A stretch of 64,000 nt of DNA from Andrena cerasifolii (taxonomy: Eukaryota; Arthropoda; Insecta; Hymenoptera; Andrenidae): assembly GCF_050908995.1 (NCBI RefSeq), contig NC_135119.1, positions 9,672,001-9,736,000 of the forward strand, given 5' to 3'. Position 1 is the stretch's first letter. The number at the start of each line of letters is the position of its first letter. The notes under the pieces are model-generated. The model was not told the DNA's origin. It saw only the letters and a list, made by a program, of their open reading frames with translations, and made no database searches. Below are positions 35,981 to 48,453 of the stretch, one piece after another. The translations under genes and the position numbers were made by a program.

Positions 35981-38778
35981 TAAAAGCAACAACTTGAAAT
36001 AGATTAGTATCTACCTATTTAATTTATACTTAATATTAGTTAGGCACAAGATGCAACCATTACTGATGATTACATCCACTGCTATCTGCAATAGCCAGCA
36101 ACGCGTCACAGAAGGAAACAAACCGGCTTGTCACCTATCAAGGACCAGTTAATTACGCCCCAGTTAATTAATTAATTCAATTAATTATGCTTCACTATAA
36201 TACGTTCATTCCCGCCACCCCGCTAAGCATCTTAATTATGCATTCAATAGTCTGGACAATTAAACGAAAGCGAAACATTCAGGGTCCATTTATAGCGCAA
36301 AAAGATCTGGGGGAGAAAGGGAGAAAAAAAAGGAGATGAAGAAATTAAGATTTATTCGTTCGAAGGGCCCGTCTATTTACCCAGCGGGCGATTAACGTTT
36401 ACGCAAATATTCATTTGAATTTCTATCGGCGTCTCGGCGGTAATGAGCTTCACCGAATGGCACTTCCGCCGCGTTTATTCAATCGCCGCCTGTTCATCCG
36501 TCGATGTTGTCACGCGGCTCAACTGCGACCACTTCAGGCGGTAGTTGGTGTTTCTGGGAGCCACTCGTTCCTCGGCGACAGTTCTTGTCCGCGCGGGAAT
36601 TATATAACGAGCTTCCCGAAGAATCAGCACGGAGGGGTTAAATCGCGGTGTTTCGCGCGCTAGGTACACACAATCCCGTCAACTTGAAATTGAATATACT
36701 CGCGGGAGAAAGAGACACGGATTCAGTCCTCGGGGAGGAGGAGGAGGAGGCCTCGCGAACCCACCCCATCCCCTTCCACTCCGCGGAAAATGGAGGGCCT
36801 CGGCGCGACAAATGAAATTATTAAAACGTCAACGCCACGTACCCGAGGATGAAGCTATTAGTAACGCGGCAACGGGAAAAGGACGAAATTTCCCGGCGAG
36901 AGAATTCAAAAATGTGGCCTCAACTTATCCCACGGGAACCAGTCGGTCAGCAATTTCCCTCGCGAAACTCATTTCAGCCTCCCCTGCTGCTCGGCGATTC
37001 CCACGGTCAGAATCTTCTTCCCTTCCGCCTCGCTAATGTCTCCTTGTGGTATTTGAATATTATTACGGGCTTATTGGTGCTCGCCACAGAAGAGGAACGT
37101 GCCAACTGAATCGGCAAATAAATTTGGAAGATTGGGTTTCTTCGTTATCGGTGAGTCAATTTCTTTGTTGGTTAGAAGAAGGGTTCGGGAATTGTGGGGT
37201 GTAAAGTGAGGCCGAACGGGTTGTATTTTCATGAAATCGTATGAAATGTCGTGTTTATTCAGTAGTTGGGAAAATAGTGGGAGGTATTTAATACTTTGTC
37301 ACTTAAAATATTTGTTATATTTATATCAATTAAAACAATTCACAAAATATAGTTTTGCAAATTTTTGCAGACCGATCATGTGATTAAAAAAAACTAGAAA
37401 GTCTCTACTTTCCGTACATTCAACCCTTGTTGCGTGGAACGACGTGGAACATATAGTAAAATACTGTTTTAATAGCCATTTTATGTTAGGTGAGTCAACT
37501 GTTGCTCGAAATTTTTTTTCAAATTCCACAGAAAACTCAGAAATTACAGGAATAATCATAATGTTATAACTGATAATTATAGTTAAAGCACAATATGTAC
37601 TGTGGGTTTGCTCTTGTTCCTTTACTGAATTAGTCATATTTTTATTTTATTGATATTTTTGGTGAAACAATAAACTGCGATACAATTTGAACCCCATATA
37701 AACCCAATACCGCGAAAAAATAATTTTGTCCAGCTAGCATGTAGTATACTCGAACCACTGTGCGACGCCGCGCCGTTCGTGTGCATTGACTCTAATACTC
37801 GTATTAAACTCTGATCCTTCAATCTCAGTCTCAATCCACGTCTATTCCGTTGAATAATGCCTATCGGTAGCTACATCGAGTTACTGTAATCTTCCATTTT
37901 TCCCATTCGTTCGCGAGGCTAAGTATACACAGACGGAGAGAGTAAGTACTTCATTATTATTGCCGATCGTGCGAGTGGATACTGCGCGCAGCCGGCGTTT
38001 CCCATCTACTTCGAGATCGAGAATCAAACTGTCTACCAAGCTGCCGATCGGCGACTGTATTATGCATTCACTCCCCCTGCCGAGACCATCGCAGCTTACC
38101 GTATACCTTAACATAATAAGATCGCATTATGCAGTATACACAAAATTTCCAGTTTAAACGCGGTCCACGTTCGAGTCTTAAGGCCTTGTCGAGCGAGCGT
38201 TTAAGTTTCGGAACTCCGCGGAGAACACGAAAAGTTAATGTACAACGATATCGCGCGTGATAACGGCATGTGCTACCAACTTGCTCGAAATCGAAAGTTA
38301 CTCGATACGCCTGACTCCTCCCACGATGATTCCCCGCTGGCTGGTCGGTCCCGAACACCCCAGACGGTGCGGGACAAAGTTTCGCACCGTTTTGTGTGGG
38401 ATATTTCAATTTCCAAATCTACCTCTTGTCTCGATGCTGAGCCTGAAGGAACTCGTTCGTTAAATATGCCTCCTTAATTTGGAATCCTTTGCGTAAAAAA
38501 TGCCGAAGTTCTTGAAAGTACACGATATAAGTTTGTGGAATTTGCAAAGCGTATCCTGGGGCTATCAACATATTACATTAACCTATATCACTAATTTTCA
38601 ATTTAACAAAGGTCGTTGATTTAGTCTCTAATTTAGTCTGCCTTGATAAAATTTTTAATCGACTAATTGATTATTGCTGATTTAATGAGATGCCTAACCT
38701 TTGTTGCATCTTTGAGATCACCAATAGTAAGAGCTTCTCCCGTATTTGTACTTATATTAATATACCTACCAATAAATG
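35981..38778. other. No recognised gene; GC-rich segment at 36370-37100
   Basis: The 36370-37100 segment is GC-richer, with a GGAGGAGGAGGAGG run at about 36734-36750. Open frames overlap on both strands without domains. Another GC-richer patch covers 37950-38460. These could be regulatory, but the sequence alone does not show it. Confidence 0.4.
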
Positions 38779-39167
38779 TATAGTGCTGGTGAAAATTAGG
38801 TGACGTTGCTCTGAGCTATAAACGCTTAAAGATCGCAGAATAAGGTCGAAAATCGCTGATTTCGGGAATTAATTAATTTAAAAATTTCGATGAAATTTTA
38901 GGAATGTATACAACTTACTTCAATCTACAAACGCTTTTTTTTTAATTTTCATTACAGTCTCGCAAAAAAGATTTAAAAAAACTACCTTTACTATTTTCTT
39001 TTTTTTTGCTATTCCGACCAATTTCATTTTTTTCAACACTACGAAACACGTCACTTAGCAAACCAATCCTTCTAGCTTCTAAAAAAAAAACTCGTGTCGT
39101 TTGGATCAATTCTAAAAAAGGTTATGCGATTTTAAAAAGTGTCCAAATACTTTTTTTACTAACTGTA
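38779..39167. mobile_element. Possible Tc1-type MITE
   Basis: The left end TATAGTGCTGGTGAAAATTA and the right end (minus) TACAGTTAGTAAAAAAAGTA, followed by TTTGGACAC, are alike in layout and partly in sequence. Both end in TA. The interior is AT-rich and non-coding. Confidence 0.45.
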
Positions 39168-40553
39168 CACACGTAATGAAATATACGTGACGAATTGAGT
39201 AACCTCCTTCTTTTTTGAAGTCGATTAAAAACAACTCTCATCAGCTTTTAATCATAAACCACTCCCCACTACCGCTATGCCATCCGATCATTTACAACCA
39301 TATCAACAAACCCTGCCGTCGAAAGTTCACCTCCTCAATCTCGCCTGCCAGCCCTCGAAAAGTTCCTCAACAACGGCACGGAAATTACAATGCGTCGCAT
39401 CCGTCCGTCCATCGCGTCGTCCGTCCGCCGCACCGCGTCGGATGTTCGGCTTTCGAGCGATTATGTCGTATAATCCGCGGTGGGTGCGTTTGTCACGGGC
39501 TAGGCGGCGTGTAGACCGTTGGTGTCGGGTGTCCCCGTGGGTGATATTCCCTGTTATCCGAAACGCAGGGCTGTTATCCCACAGGACTTACCATACGGAA
39601 GCGCTGCGACGCGGCGCCGCGTGGCACGTTGTGGCTCGGCGTGACGCGCATCGAGGAAGAAAGCAGCGTAGGGGGGTGGCGTTGGCGGTGCTACCAAAGG
39701 ACGAGGGGCGAAGGAAAGGGTGTGGTCGATCTCTGGATTAACAACAGGGGCGGGCATTAATCACCTAGCGTCACCAGCCCGTGATCTCAGCGAATTTGCA
39801 ATTAATTCGAAATTGCCGTCATCGTTGTCTCGAAGACGAACCTCGTCCGCGTTAGCCAGAAACACGGAGGGTTTGTGTGAACATGCCTACACGCGCGCAT
39901 ACGTGCGCGGAAGAGTGCGTACGTATACATGCACGTGCGCGCGAGGCCACGTTCCCGCGTACACCTATCGCGTGACGTAATAAATTGTTTGCGGTCTCAA
40001 TTTAATTAATTAACGGGTGCTCGGGCTTGGTGTTCGGGAGGCGGCTATTAAAATGAAAAATGAACGTCTGTCTGATAACGAGGATTCGAGCGGACTTTAT
40101 ACGGAGTTTGTTTTGTAACAAGGGGGGGGGGCGCCACTGGTAGCTCCGTATAATTTCATTTGAAACAGTTATTTTCAATTGAGACGGGGCAGCGGTATAT
40201 TGGAGATAATTTATGTAACCAGGGAAAGACGATGAATAAATTATGCTGGCGACTCGATTTTATTATCGTTATATGTACCGAACTTATGAATACGATGTGT
40301 TCGGGTACTCGTTTTCGGCTTGTTTCACTGATTTAATTAGACTTTAGGTTACGAAAGACGCGTTCGAGTTTTCTGAATAAGTTTTATGCTTAATAATTTA
40401 TAACGAATGCTATATGGGTTTGGGAACGTGGAACCAGGATCTGAGTAAACTGGATTTTTTTGTTTATTTGTGTTCTTTTGCTCTCCTTCGTTGATAGATA
40501 AATTTCTAGGAAAAATCGAAGTTTTACTATCTAAATGATATTTTATTCAAATA
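39168..40553. other. No recognised gene; CpG-rich patch and Z-DNA-prone stretch
   Basis: Between 39390 and 39960 the sequence is GC-rich and CpG-dense, with short GTCCGTCC repeats. Open frames here are Arg- and Ala-rich composition artefacts. The alternating purine-pyrimidine stretch is listed separately. A run of 9-10 G lies near 40122. Confidence 0.45.
39888..39943. other. Alternating purine-pyrimidine tract (Z-DNA-prone)
   Basis: ACACGCGCGCATACGTGCGC and, further on, GTACGTATACATGCACGTGC give long alternating purine-pyrimidine stretches. Confidence 0.55.
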
Positions 40554-40561
40554 CTTTCAAC

Positions 40562-41772
40562 TAGGGATGAACCGATCCAAGTACATACGAGTAAATACTC
40601 GATACTTTCGTTTCGATACCGAGTAATTTTAGCATCGATACCTACGGCTGCGATATGTACTTGGTATCGGAAAAAGGTACTCGTATCAGAACATACATTT
40701 TTTTATAAATTTATATGTTAAATAAATATTTGTTAATAAAATACTATTTTTCCTTTCATTTGTGAAGGTCTCCGTTGGCGAGACGGGTTACCGGTTGTTT
40801 ATTTGGTCTGTCTCTAGTACAGGTGCGAGGTATGTGTCCGGTCGCGGTGATGAGTCTCGTGCGGTAACTCCGCTAGGGTTAGTCGCGACGGAGCGTTTTT
40901 TCGCGGCAGCGGCGAGCTTGGGAAGTGGGATGCGGAGTTTGTTGCACGTTCTACCCTGGAGGGCATATAAGGCGCACCCGCGCGGGAGTCGTATAATAGA
41001 GGTTCAGAGTGCAATGGGGTACTGGCCTAATGGCGCGGAGACACTTCCTCTCTGACGACGTAGGTAGGGCGCAAGATTGTTTTCTCAGCCTATTTCGAAT
41101 AGAGGCTGGTAATGGCACAATATGGCGATGGCCGAAACTCGCACACCTCGGGAGTTCCAAAAATCGAGCGCTGGATTTACTGCTTGAAGCGGTTTAGCTA
41201 TCATGCACCAGTGCTACTGACTTCGCTCGTCGGGGCTTTATGACGTGAGGCCGTACAATTTCGCATGCGAGAGCAGTCGCGGGGCCGCGGCCGCCTGGCG
41301 GTCGCGGCACGAACTAGGTCTATTGTCTCGGCGCTGTACGCTCGCGCGGCGCGGGACGTGACTTCGTCACACACTTTTCTGCATTCTTTTGGTGTGATAA
41401 ACATCCGTATATATCATTTTATCAATTATGTATTTATCTTATTATATGTTCCACTTCTCTTGTTTCCATGCCGCGAAACGACTGTTTATTTTTTTTTCTC
41501 TTCCGTTATATAGATTAATTATTATAGACTGCTTCGTACTTACTTATATACTTCGTTGTAAATAAAGGCTACTCCTCGTTAAATAATAGTAAAATAAAAT
41601 ACGTCTTCGTTAATAAAATATATTAATAAACAAAAATATGTACTAATTTTCTTGCGATATAAGTAGGTATCAATACTTTTGATTCGATACTGAATAGATA
41701 TCGATACTTTTTTCTTTCGATACAAGTTATGAATAAAAGTTTCGATACCTTGACGGTATCGGTTCATCCCTA
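40562..41772. mobile_element. hAT-type transposon of 1.2 kb with GC-rich interior and perfect 8-bp duplication
   Basis: The ends TAGGGATGAACCGAT and ATCGGTTCATCCCTA are perfect inverted repeats of 15 bp. They are flanked by CTTTCAAC at 40554-40561 and again at 41773-41780. Both sub-terminal regions carry ATCGATAC-type motifs. The interior from about 40770 to 41380 is GC-rich and CpG-dense, unlike the AT-rich outer parts. No hAT transposase motif is visible, and the longest interior frame (40762-41055) matches no family I know. It is a non-autonomous element or one that captured foreign sequence. Confidence 0.88.
41293..41305. repeat. GCCTGGCGGTCGC module, copy 1 (inside the hAT element)
   Basis: GGCCGCCTGGCGGTCGCGGC sits in the GC-rich interior. 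The core recurs at 41957-42009 and 44491-44543. Confidence 0.6.
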
Positions 41773-41836
41773 CTTTCAACAGTCTAAATGATTTTTCTAA
41801 GTGAATAACATTTTGTATATTCGTCTTTATAGTGAA

Positions 41837-41900
41837 CTAGCATCCCTGCCTCTGCTTCGCCCGAAATATTAGCATGACTGATTCATAATCTGTATTCCGC
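41837..41900 (-). mobile_element. Possible Helitron 3' end
   Basis: On the minus strand the sequence runs GGGCGAAGCAGAGGCAGGGATGCTAG followed by T. This resembles the 28204 element's end (GAAGCACGGGGTATTTTGCTAG|T). The 5' partner was not found. Confidence 0.4.
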
Positions 41901-41956
41901 AATCTGTAAACTCGAGAGCCCTCCGCCACTTATTCCCGCCACGGTGCTATTTCGGA

Positions 41957-42009
41957 AGCGAGAAGCGCTCGCCCGGTCGCCACCTGGCGGTCGCCTCGCG
42001 ATCTACTAT
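41957..42009 (+). repeat. GCGAGAAG / CCTGGCGGTCGC module, copy 2
   Basis: It contains AGCGAGAAGCGCTCGCCCGG, then ACCTGGCGGTCGC and CGCGATCTACTAT. It aligns along about 50 bp with 44491-44543. Confidence 0.65.
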
Positions 42010-44490
42010 TATTTAAAAATCATTATTTTAAAAAAATAAAAACGTTAGAACCTTCCTCTCGCCAAGACGAACAAAGTGATGTAACACACTTGTGGGTACA
42101 GTTCATATTTACTGAGAAACCGCATTTCAAAGTATGCAACTTTAATTTTATATAATAGTACAGATTAATTATTACAATTTAAGTGTCCTGTAAACTCAAA
42201 TAGCAAATATAGTTAGCATGTGTGTAGATTTTTTAATACCTATTACCAATATCGTAGTTTTCAGATTTGCAAAATCTACAGACGCGAATTCTCGTAATTA
42301 TTTACTGGAATTTAAAAATAAGCTTTCAGTTAAGTAATATTTAGACAAGACTTTCATACATGTAAGTAATATCAAATAAATTTGCGAATTATCATTCCCT
42401 AGTTTGATAATTTGTTTTTCAAAAATTTCACATCACATTTCATATTGAAAATTTTATTGACAATCCTGGAGTTTCTTAATAATCTTGGGAGATTATTGTC
42501 AGTAAAGTTTCTTGATTATTTCATGTGAAAATGCAAATATTAGGTTGATACTCCAACACTTAAAAATAAATAAGCACTGATGTAAAAAATTGCAATAATA
42601 ATAAGTACCTGCAAAAATAATTGCGTCAGCTATATTAATATACTAGTGAATAATCTCATCGGTATTTGTTTAAAAATGATCCCGTGATTTAAAATACATT
42701 CTCATGCTGTACAAACTGTTTAAATTACAATACAAACAGAAAATGTATAACGAAGAACCAACATGAAACAATGAAATTGGAAATTAATTGTATTTAAATA
42801 AAATTGGATTTCTTTTCCTCTTCGGTCACAAATTAAGCGCACATAAGTTATCAGCATTCCATACCTATTCGACAATATTTTGCAGGAAACGCAAATTATA
42901 TCCGCTATTATCTTTTGCGCACTGCGTCCCCGTCGGTATATGCTACGTTCGAATCAAGGGCGGCTTCTGACGGGTCATCAGCCACATTCAGCTGCGATAA
43001 GACAAGGGTGACAGGTCGTGCCCTTCCGCGCAATGGGGTAGAGTCGATCTAGGCTGCAGTAATATCCTTTTTTGGCCGAAAGTACGCCCCATCGAGTTCC
43101 CATCGGCCCCGAGAGACCGACGACGGTGTTACAAGTAATTGTCGCCCTGGGGTGGGCGCGTTTCTCTCCCCACGCTGGTCCCGCCCGGCCACTCGATCGT
43201 GGAACGAGACGGGGAAGAGAGAACCCGCGACAGCGAGAGTGAGGAAGCTCAACGAAAGGAGAAGGAGGACGAACAGTTTAACGAGGAGACGGGGGCAAAA
43301 GATTTTGTAAGGTGAACTCACAGACGAATATTCGAAAGGGATGGGGCGAAGGGGGCGAAGAGGTATTACATGCGTAAGAAACGAGAAACAGAGAAGTGTC
43401 CAGAGCAAGGGCAGAAATTTGAAAGCAATAGAAAGACTAATAAGTAAATAGAAAAGGGAAGAGGATAGAGAGCAACTCCCCACAATTCTAGAGCGAAACG
43501 CCCCTCCATCACGGTAAGGACGTCGCGCGCCCTACTAGCCATCCGAGGTCCTAGCTCGGGGGGAAAAAGTGGCGACGAACTTTCGCCTAACAAGTGGATG
43601 ATTCACAAATCATCCCCAATTCCGCCTGTGCCACCCCACTTCAATGAGAAACTTCGTTTCAGTCTATACCTCCCCCCTCCCCGCCCCCACCCCTGCGCCT
43701 TTCCCCCTCGTTCGCTGCAACCAATAACTTTCTTTTCGCTCGCCTCGGTGAACTGAAAACAAAGAACGAAAGGAACGATGAAAGAAACCGAATAGAGGGA
43801 AGAAAATAAAGCGGGACAACTCGATTCGCTGTTTCAGGAATCCGGAGCTTAATCGAGGGTGCTATCGTTGGGAATTTAAGACCCCCTTCTTGTTTGTATG
43901 ACTCTCCAGCGCTTTATGCGCGATTCCCGTTAGGAGTTTTGCCCGGAGAACTTCCTTTCCCGACGCTTCTTTGATCTGAATGCTGAGCTTTGTAATTGCC
44001 TATTTAAATACGGCCTTGGTGCAGTGAAGTCTGAATTTCAGAAGGTTAGGAAAAGAATCACTAGCTTCGTTTAGGTTTTCTATGTATGTGTTTAGTAAAT
44101 ACAGTTTAGAAGTTTCTCCCATTAGCATTTCTATATTATACCACTCTGTTTTGATGTGTATTAAATTTTAAATATATTAGCTTAACCCTCTGGTCCATAG
44201 ATTTTTAACTCAGTTGGAAAAATTGGACTAGTCTAATTTGGGGATGAAGAAACCGAAACCGATGTCTGTTTTCAATTTGTAGGACGTCTGGGCTCCCCAG
44301 GGCAACCTTCTGGGGCACCGCCTTATGGCGGGATCATGTAATAACTACAAAAAATGTAGTTTTTTTTATAAAATAAATACTTCATTTTTAATGAAAAAGT
44401 ATGAAAAATGTTTTTAAAAAATATAAATTTATGATATAATAGAGAATCATTCATTATTGTGCATTGTGAAATTTAACAAAGCACAGAAGA
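42010..44490. other. No recognised gene; pyrimidine/purine-rich tract at 43140-43760
   Basis: The stretch contains strongly purine-rich (plus) and C-rich runs, for example near 43665-43710. These inflate open frames on the minus strand. No domain is recognised. Confidence 0.4.
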
Positions 44491-44543
44491 AGCGCGAGAA
44501 GTGCTTGGCCTGGTCGCCGCCTGGCGGTCGCGTCGCGTACTAT
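44491..44543 (+). repeat. GCGAGAAG / CCTGGCGGTCGC module, copy 3
   Basis: AGCGCGAGAAGTGCTTGGCC, then GCCTGGCGGTCGCG and CGTACTAT match copy 2 with a few substitutions. Confidence 0.65.
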
Positions 44544-45379
44544 CCATCGCGAGCCGACCGAGTCGTGACTTCTTTATGTACATACCATTTTTTATACAGA
44601 TTAATTATATTTGACGTCATAAAATATATACTATATCCCTTCCTATATAGTTTTGTTCGTAACATTTTAGAACTGACAAAGAAAACCAAATGGACCCATG
44701 CGCGATATAGTGACCATTTAAAGATTTTCAAAAGTTTATGATAAATAATTTAAGAAGAAGAAACTTGTAATTTATTTAGGTTCTTCAAGATAAACGAAAC
44801 ACCTTGTACATGGATATAGAAGTACACTTCGACATGATCATAAAATTATTTTGAAAAGAAGAGGAAGAAAACGGCACTATTAACTCAAAATACACAAAAG
44901 ATCATAGAAATTAAAAGTTTCGCGGATGCTATTCTCGACATTTAATCTTTATCGTCTCATCTACTTTCACTTCAATCCGCTCCACTGGCACTAAACGCCA
45001 CCTCGTTATTAATCGCGTTTCAACAATGAAGCCACGTCTGACAAACGAGGAGTACGTTTGACGATGTCAGATAGGCATCGACGAGCATCGAACCTCAGCA
45101 ACTGAATCGCGGCACGCTCGCTTCGGCAGCGATAGTTCGGTAGATAAAAGAAACAAAGTGCCGTGAGTCACGAGGGTGAGATCGAACTTTCTGGTCCAGA
45201 TCAGATTAGATTAGACGCTGCACGATCCTGGATATAGTCCCGGCTTGATCACAGGATGCAGATAAATATGGCACGAAATGACATGGTGAGTCAGGCGGCA
45301 GAAATTCCTTCCAAGTTAAACAAAGTCCCATTCCAAAAGGGACAAAATTACAGGCGAACGGGGCACGGGCAACTATTGT
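44544..45379. other. No recognised feature
   Basis: Ordinary AT-rich to mixed intronic sequence without identified repeats. Confidence 0.4.
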
Positions 45380-45860
45380 ACACAGAGTGTCTCTAAATTA
45401 GTTATCCTAAATTGTTGAAAAACTTTATACGCCATAATGTTTAACCAGGAAACATTAATAAATGAAATCCATGGATATTCTTAATTTGCAACGATTTAAC
45501 CCTTCGTGGTGACACGGGGTGCATCGCAACCCGGGCAATTTTCAAGTTCAAATGTCGCGCCTTTAAGAATTCAACGTAAACTTAGACCTTAATATTGAAA
45601 TTTCAAAATTTTGGTGCATTTTAATGAACATAATCGCTTTTTCCCCACAACTACTTTTTCAAGTACAAAATTCATCATATGATAAAATATACATGAAATG
45701 TAGATCATTTTTCCGTTTCTGTTTGCTTCCTGCAATGTGTTATGCCCGTGTAGGAGAGAAAAATAAAAAAGTGGTCGAAAATAGGCAACCTTCCCCTACT
45801 CAAAATTATATTTTCTATCGGTTCCAAAGCTGCAGTCGTTTTGTTTGGGGACACCCTGTG
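45380..45860. mobile_element. Possible MITE with CACAG-GTGTC ends
   Basis: The left end CACAGAGTGTCTCTAAATTA and the right end (minus) CACAGGGTGTCCCCAAACAA are imperfect inverted repeats. Inside, at 45498, TTAACCCTTCGTGGTGACAC begins sequence of the 13496/6580 family, so two families may be nested. It is non-coding. Confidence 0.5.
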
Positions 45861-47682
45861 AAGCGGTAGGATGAAATTAACGTGTAACTGAGATTGATCG
45901 ATGTTCCATGAACACCGCGCGGGCTTCGAGATAAGTTCGTATTACTGCTGAAAATCTTGACTCGAATGCAACACCTTCCTCGTTGATCGAATAAGTTCCG
46001 TCTCGCTTAGCAGACAATTTTCTGGAATCACATTTTGGATTCCATCGCATTTTCCGTTCCATCGTGTCGAACAATTCCAATGTAAATTGCCATCTGTGAC
46101 TTTCCCTCGGCCATCCCCTATCCAGTTCTCAATTCGCTCACACTTTTATGCGAGGACATTTCCCCGCTGTATTTACTTTTCGGAAATTATAATTCTTCGC
46201 TGCTGAATTTTATCAAACGGATTCAATAGAACTTTAACAACAAAAGAGTTCAAAATTGATGAAGCATGTGAATGACCGGGACATTTGTCAGTGGAGTAGT
46301 AGTTTTTTTTAGCAGATTTAAGAATTACGGAGAATTTTATGAAACTGAATAAAGAACTCTTTAAACCGTCAAAGTATGAACAGTATAGATAGAAGCGCTT
46401 AAAAAAATTTAAGCATATTTACTAAAACGAAAATTCAGTTTGCTATAATACGTGAAAGACGAACGTTCCTCAACAGTTGATGTGTGCTAATAGATTACAC
46501 AGTGCAAGTACGTCATCAACAGTGTAATTGATATTTCAAAGTACTGGGTTTTGTTATGGAAAGTTAAGAACATGGAAATGCTTTACTAAAGGGCAGAATA
46601 AAACAAATATAGTGAAATATTCATTTGTCATAAAATTACTTTGTACGAATGCTTATGACTAAGTCGCAAAGGGTAGAATTTATTATAAAGTATTAGATAT
46701 TTTACAGAGAAGTAAATCTCTTTCTAAAAAATAATAAATTTTAATTAAACTTGAAAGTTTAGTTGTTAATATTATATGTTAAACAGTTAATTCGAAATTG
46801 AAATATTATTAAGTAACGTAAATTTTTGTTCAGACTATTGCACGCAATTCAAATAAAGTCCACGTATAGTGACAGGATAAATATTGATTTCTGTAAATGA
46901 AGTGAATATTTAAATTTGTATTGTAAGGTGAATGTCCCAATTTCTGCTGATTTAAGAGGTTACTCGGCATAAAGACTCTGTTCCATTTAGATCAGGGTTA
47001 CCTTATTACCACTCCATTACATAGATACCTACTAGTAGATGCCGTGGAGAAAGTGAAAGAAAAATCAGTTAGATAAAAGGCGAGCGTTACAGTTTTATTA
47101 GAAATAATTTGGAAAGTTGCAGCGTAACGAGGTCCCATTAATTACGGACCTCGGTGTATAGAACTAATTCCTACTTTTCTTTATCTGGATCCGGTGTTGC
47201 AGGCGCAAGGGGGTACGGGGACTGTCTTGAGGCAAAGGAGATAAGGAGAAACGGCGTTCCCGTGGCCGTGAGAATGGCGAGATTTCGCGGTTAACGAACC
47301 TACTGTGATATCCACGAGATAACGCGACGAAGGGATGGAAAATGCTCCCGCGGGATAAGGCTAGTTCTCCTGCTCCCGCAGCGACGATAAAGCGTCACCG
47401 AAACAGTATACCCGGGATACATGTAACCCCTTTCGACGAGCGTCACGCAGCCGTGCAATTTTACTCGAGTACAACATGTAACTCCACACCATCGACGTTT
47501 CGCCGCGTAGAAATTCGTGGATTCGACGAATTCGCTGGGCGTATTCTGCAGTAGTATTATTGTCATTCTGATAAGAGGTAATCACGCGCAGAATAAAAGA
47601 AACAGCGGTTCCGTTAATATCGCAAAACTTTGCATGTATGTTGCTGATTTACAATGGTTATAAATTTTTATATCTATTTGTA
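45861..47682. other. No recognised gene
   Basis: Near 46930 GTGAATGTCCCAATTTCTGC resembles the terminus of the element at 62956. A GC-richer patch covers 47190-47590. No coding exon is supported. Confidence 0.4.
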
Positions 47683-48375
47683 AACTCGATTTATGGGTCC
47701 CTCATCAGCTTAAGGAAATTCATTTGACAAAACGCATTAGTATTTGCGATTCGCTTCTGAAACGCAACGAAATTGATCCATTTCTGAACCAACTGATTAC
47801 TGGCGACGAAAAGTGGATAGTTTATAACAACGTCAATCGAAAAAAGATCGTGGGTGATGCAGGATGAACCAGCCCAGACAACAGCAAAAGCTGAGATTCA
47901 CCAAAAAAAGATTATGCTGTCAGTTTGGTGGGATTATAAAGGAATTCTGCAGCTCGAACTTTTACCAAGAAACCAAACGGTTAATTCAAACGTCTACGTT
48001 CAACAACTCACCAAACTGAGCGATGCAGTTCAAGAAAAGCGGCCAAAATTGGCAAATCGGGAGAGTGTTGTTTTCCAACATTATAATGCAACGCCCCACG
48101 CATCTTTGGTCACTCGCCAAAAATTATTGGAGCTAGGTTGGGATGAGTTGTCACATCCACCATACAGCCCTGACCTTGCGCCTTCAGATTTCCATTTATT
48201 TCGTTCCATGCAGAACTCCTTAAATGGTAAAAATTTTAATGACGCTGATGATGTGAAATCTTATTTAATTCAGTTTTCTGCTGACAGAAATCAGAAGTGT
48301 TATGAACATGCAATTATGAGACTGCCTGAAAGATGGCAAAAGGTCGTCGACAAAAACGGGCAATACCTAATTTAA
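47683..48375 (+). pseudogene. Mariner transposase pseudogene (D,D34D family, catalytic residue lost)
   Basis: The frame begins KLDLWVPHQL and runs through SICDSLLKRNEIDPF and TGDEKWIVYNNVNRK, where the first catalytic Asp is intact. A one-base gain in the A-run near 47839-47845 then shifts the frame. The shifted frame is open from there to the stop at 48373-48375 and contains KIMLSVWWDYKG, LLPRNQTVNS, VVFQHYNATPHA, HPPYSPDLAPSDFHLF and RWQKVVDKNGQYLI. The second catalytic Asp (normally HDN) is Tyr in HYN. Exactly 34 residues later the third Asp (APSD) is intact, as the mariner spacing requires. The 5' truncation, frameshift and D-to-Y change each suggest an inactive copy. The match to insect mellifera-type mariners is strong. 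Confidence 0.93.
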
Positions 48376-48452
48376 TAAAGTTATATTTTCAAGTAAAATT
48401 TTTGAATTTTCCTTCTTATTTAAAATTCGCAATCACTTAGTTGCCAACCCAA
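47683..48452 (+). mobile_element. 5'-truncated mariner transposon, mellifera-subfamily type
   Basis: This is the 3' part of a mariner. The coding remnant is followed by the right inverted repeat, which reads on the minus strand TTGGGTTGGCAACTAAGTGA, then TTGCGAATTTTA. It ends at the TA at 48453-48454. The left inverted repeat and roughly the first half of the transposase are missing. Homology starts abruptly near 47683. Confidence 0.92.
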
Positions 48453-48453
48453 T

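Noticed and set aside
39277..39741. Open frame of 154 codons, Arg- and Ala-rich
   Set aside because: Caused by GC-rich sequence lacking stops; frames on both strands stay open.
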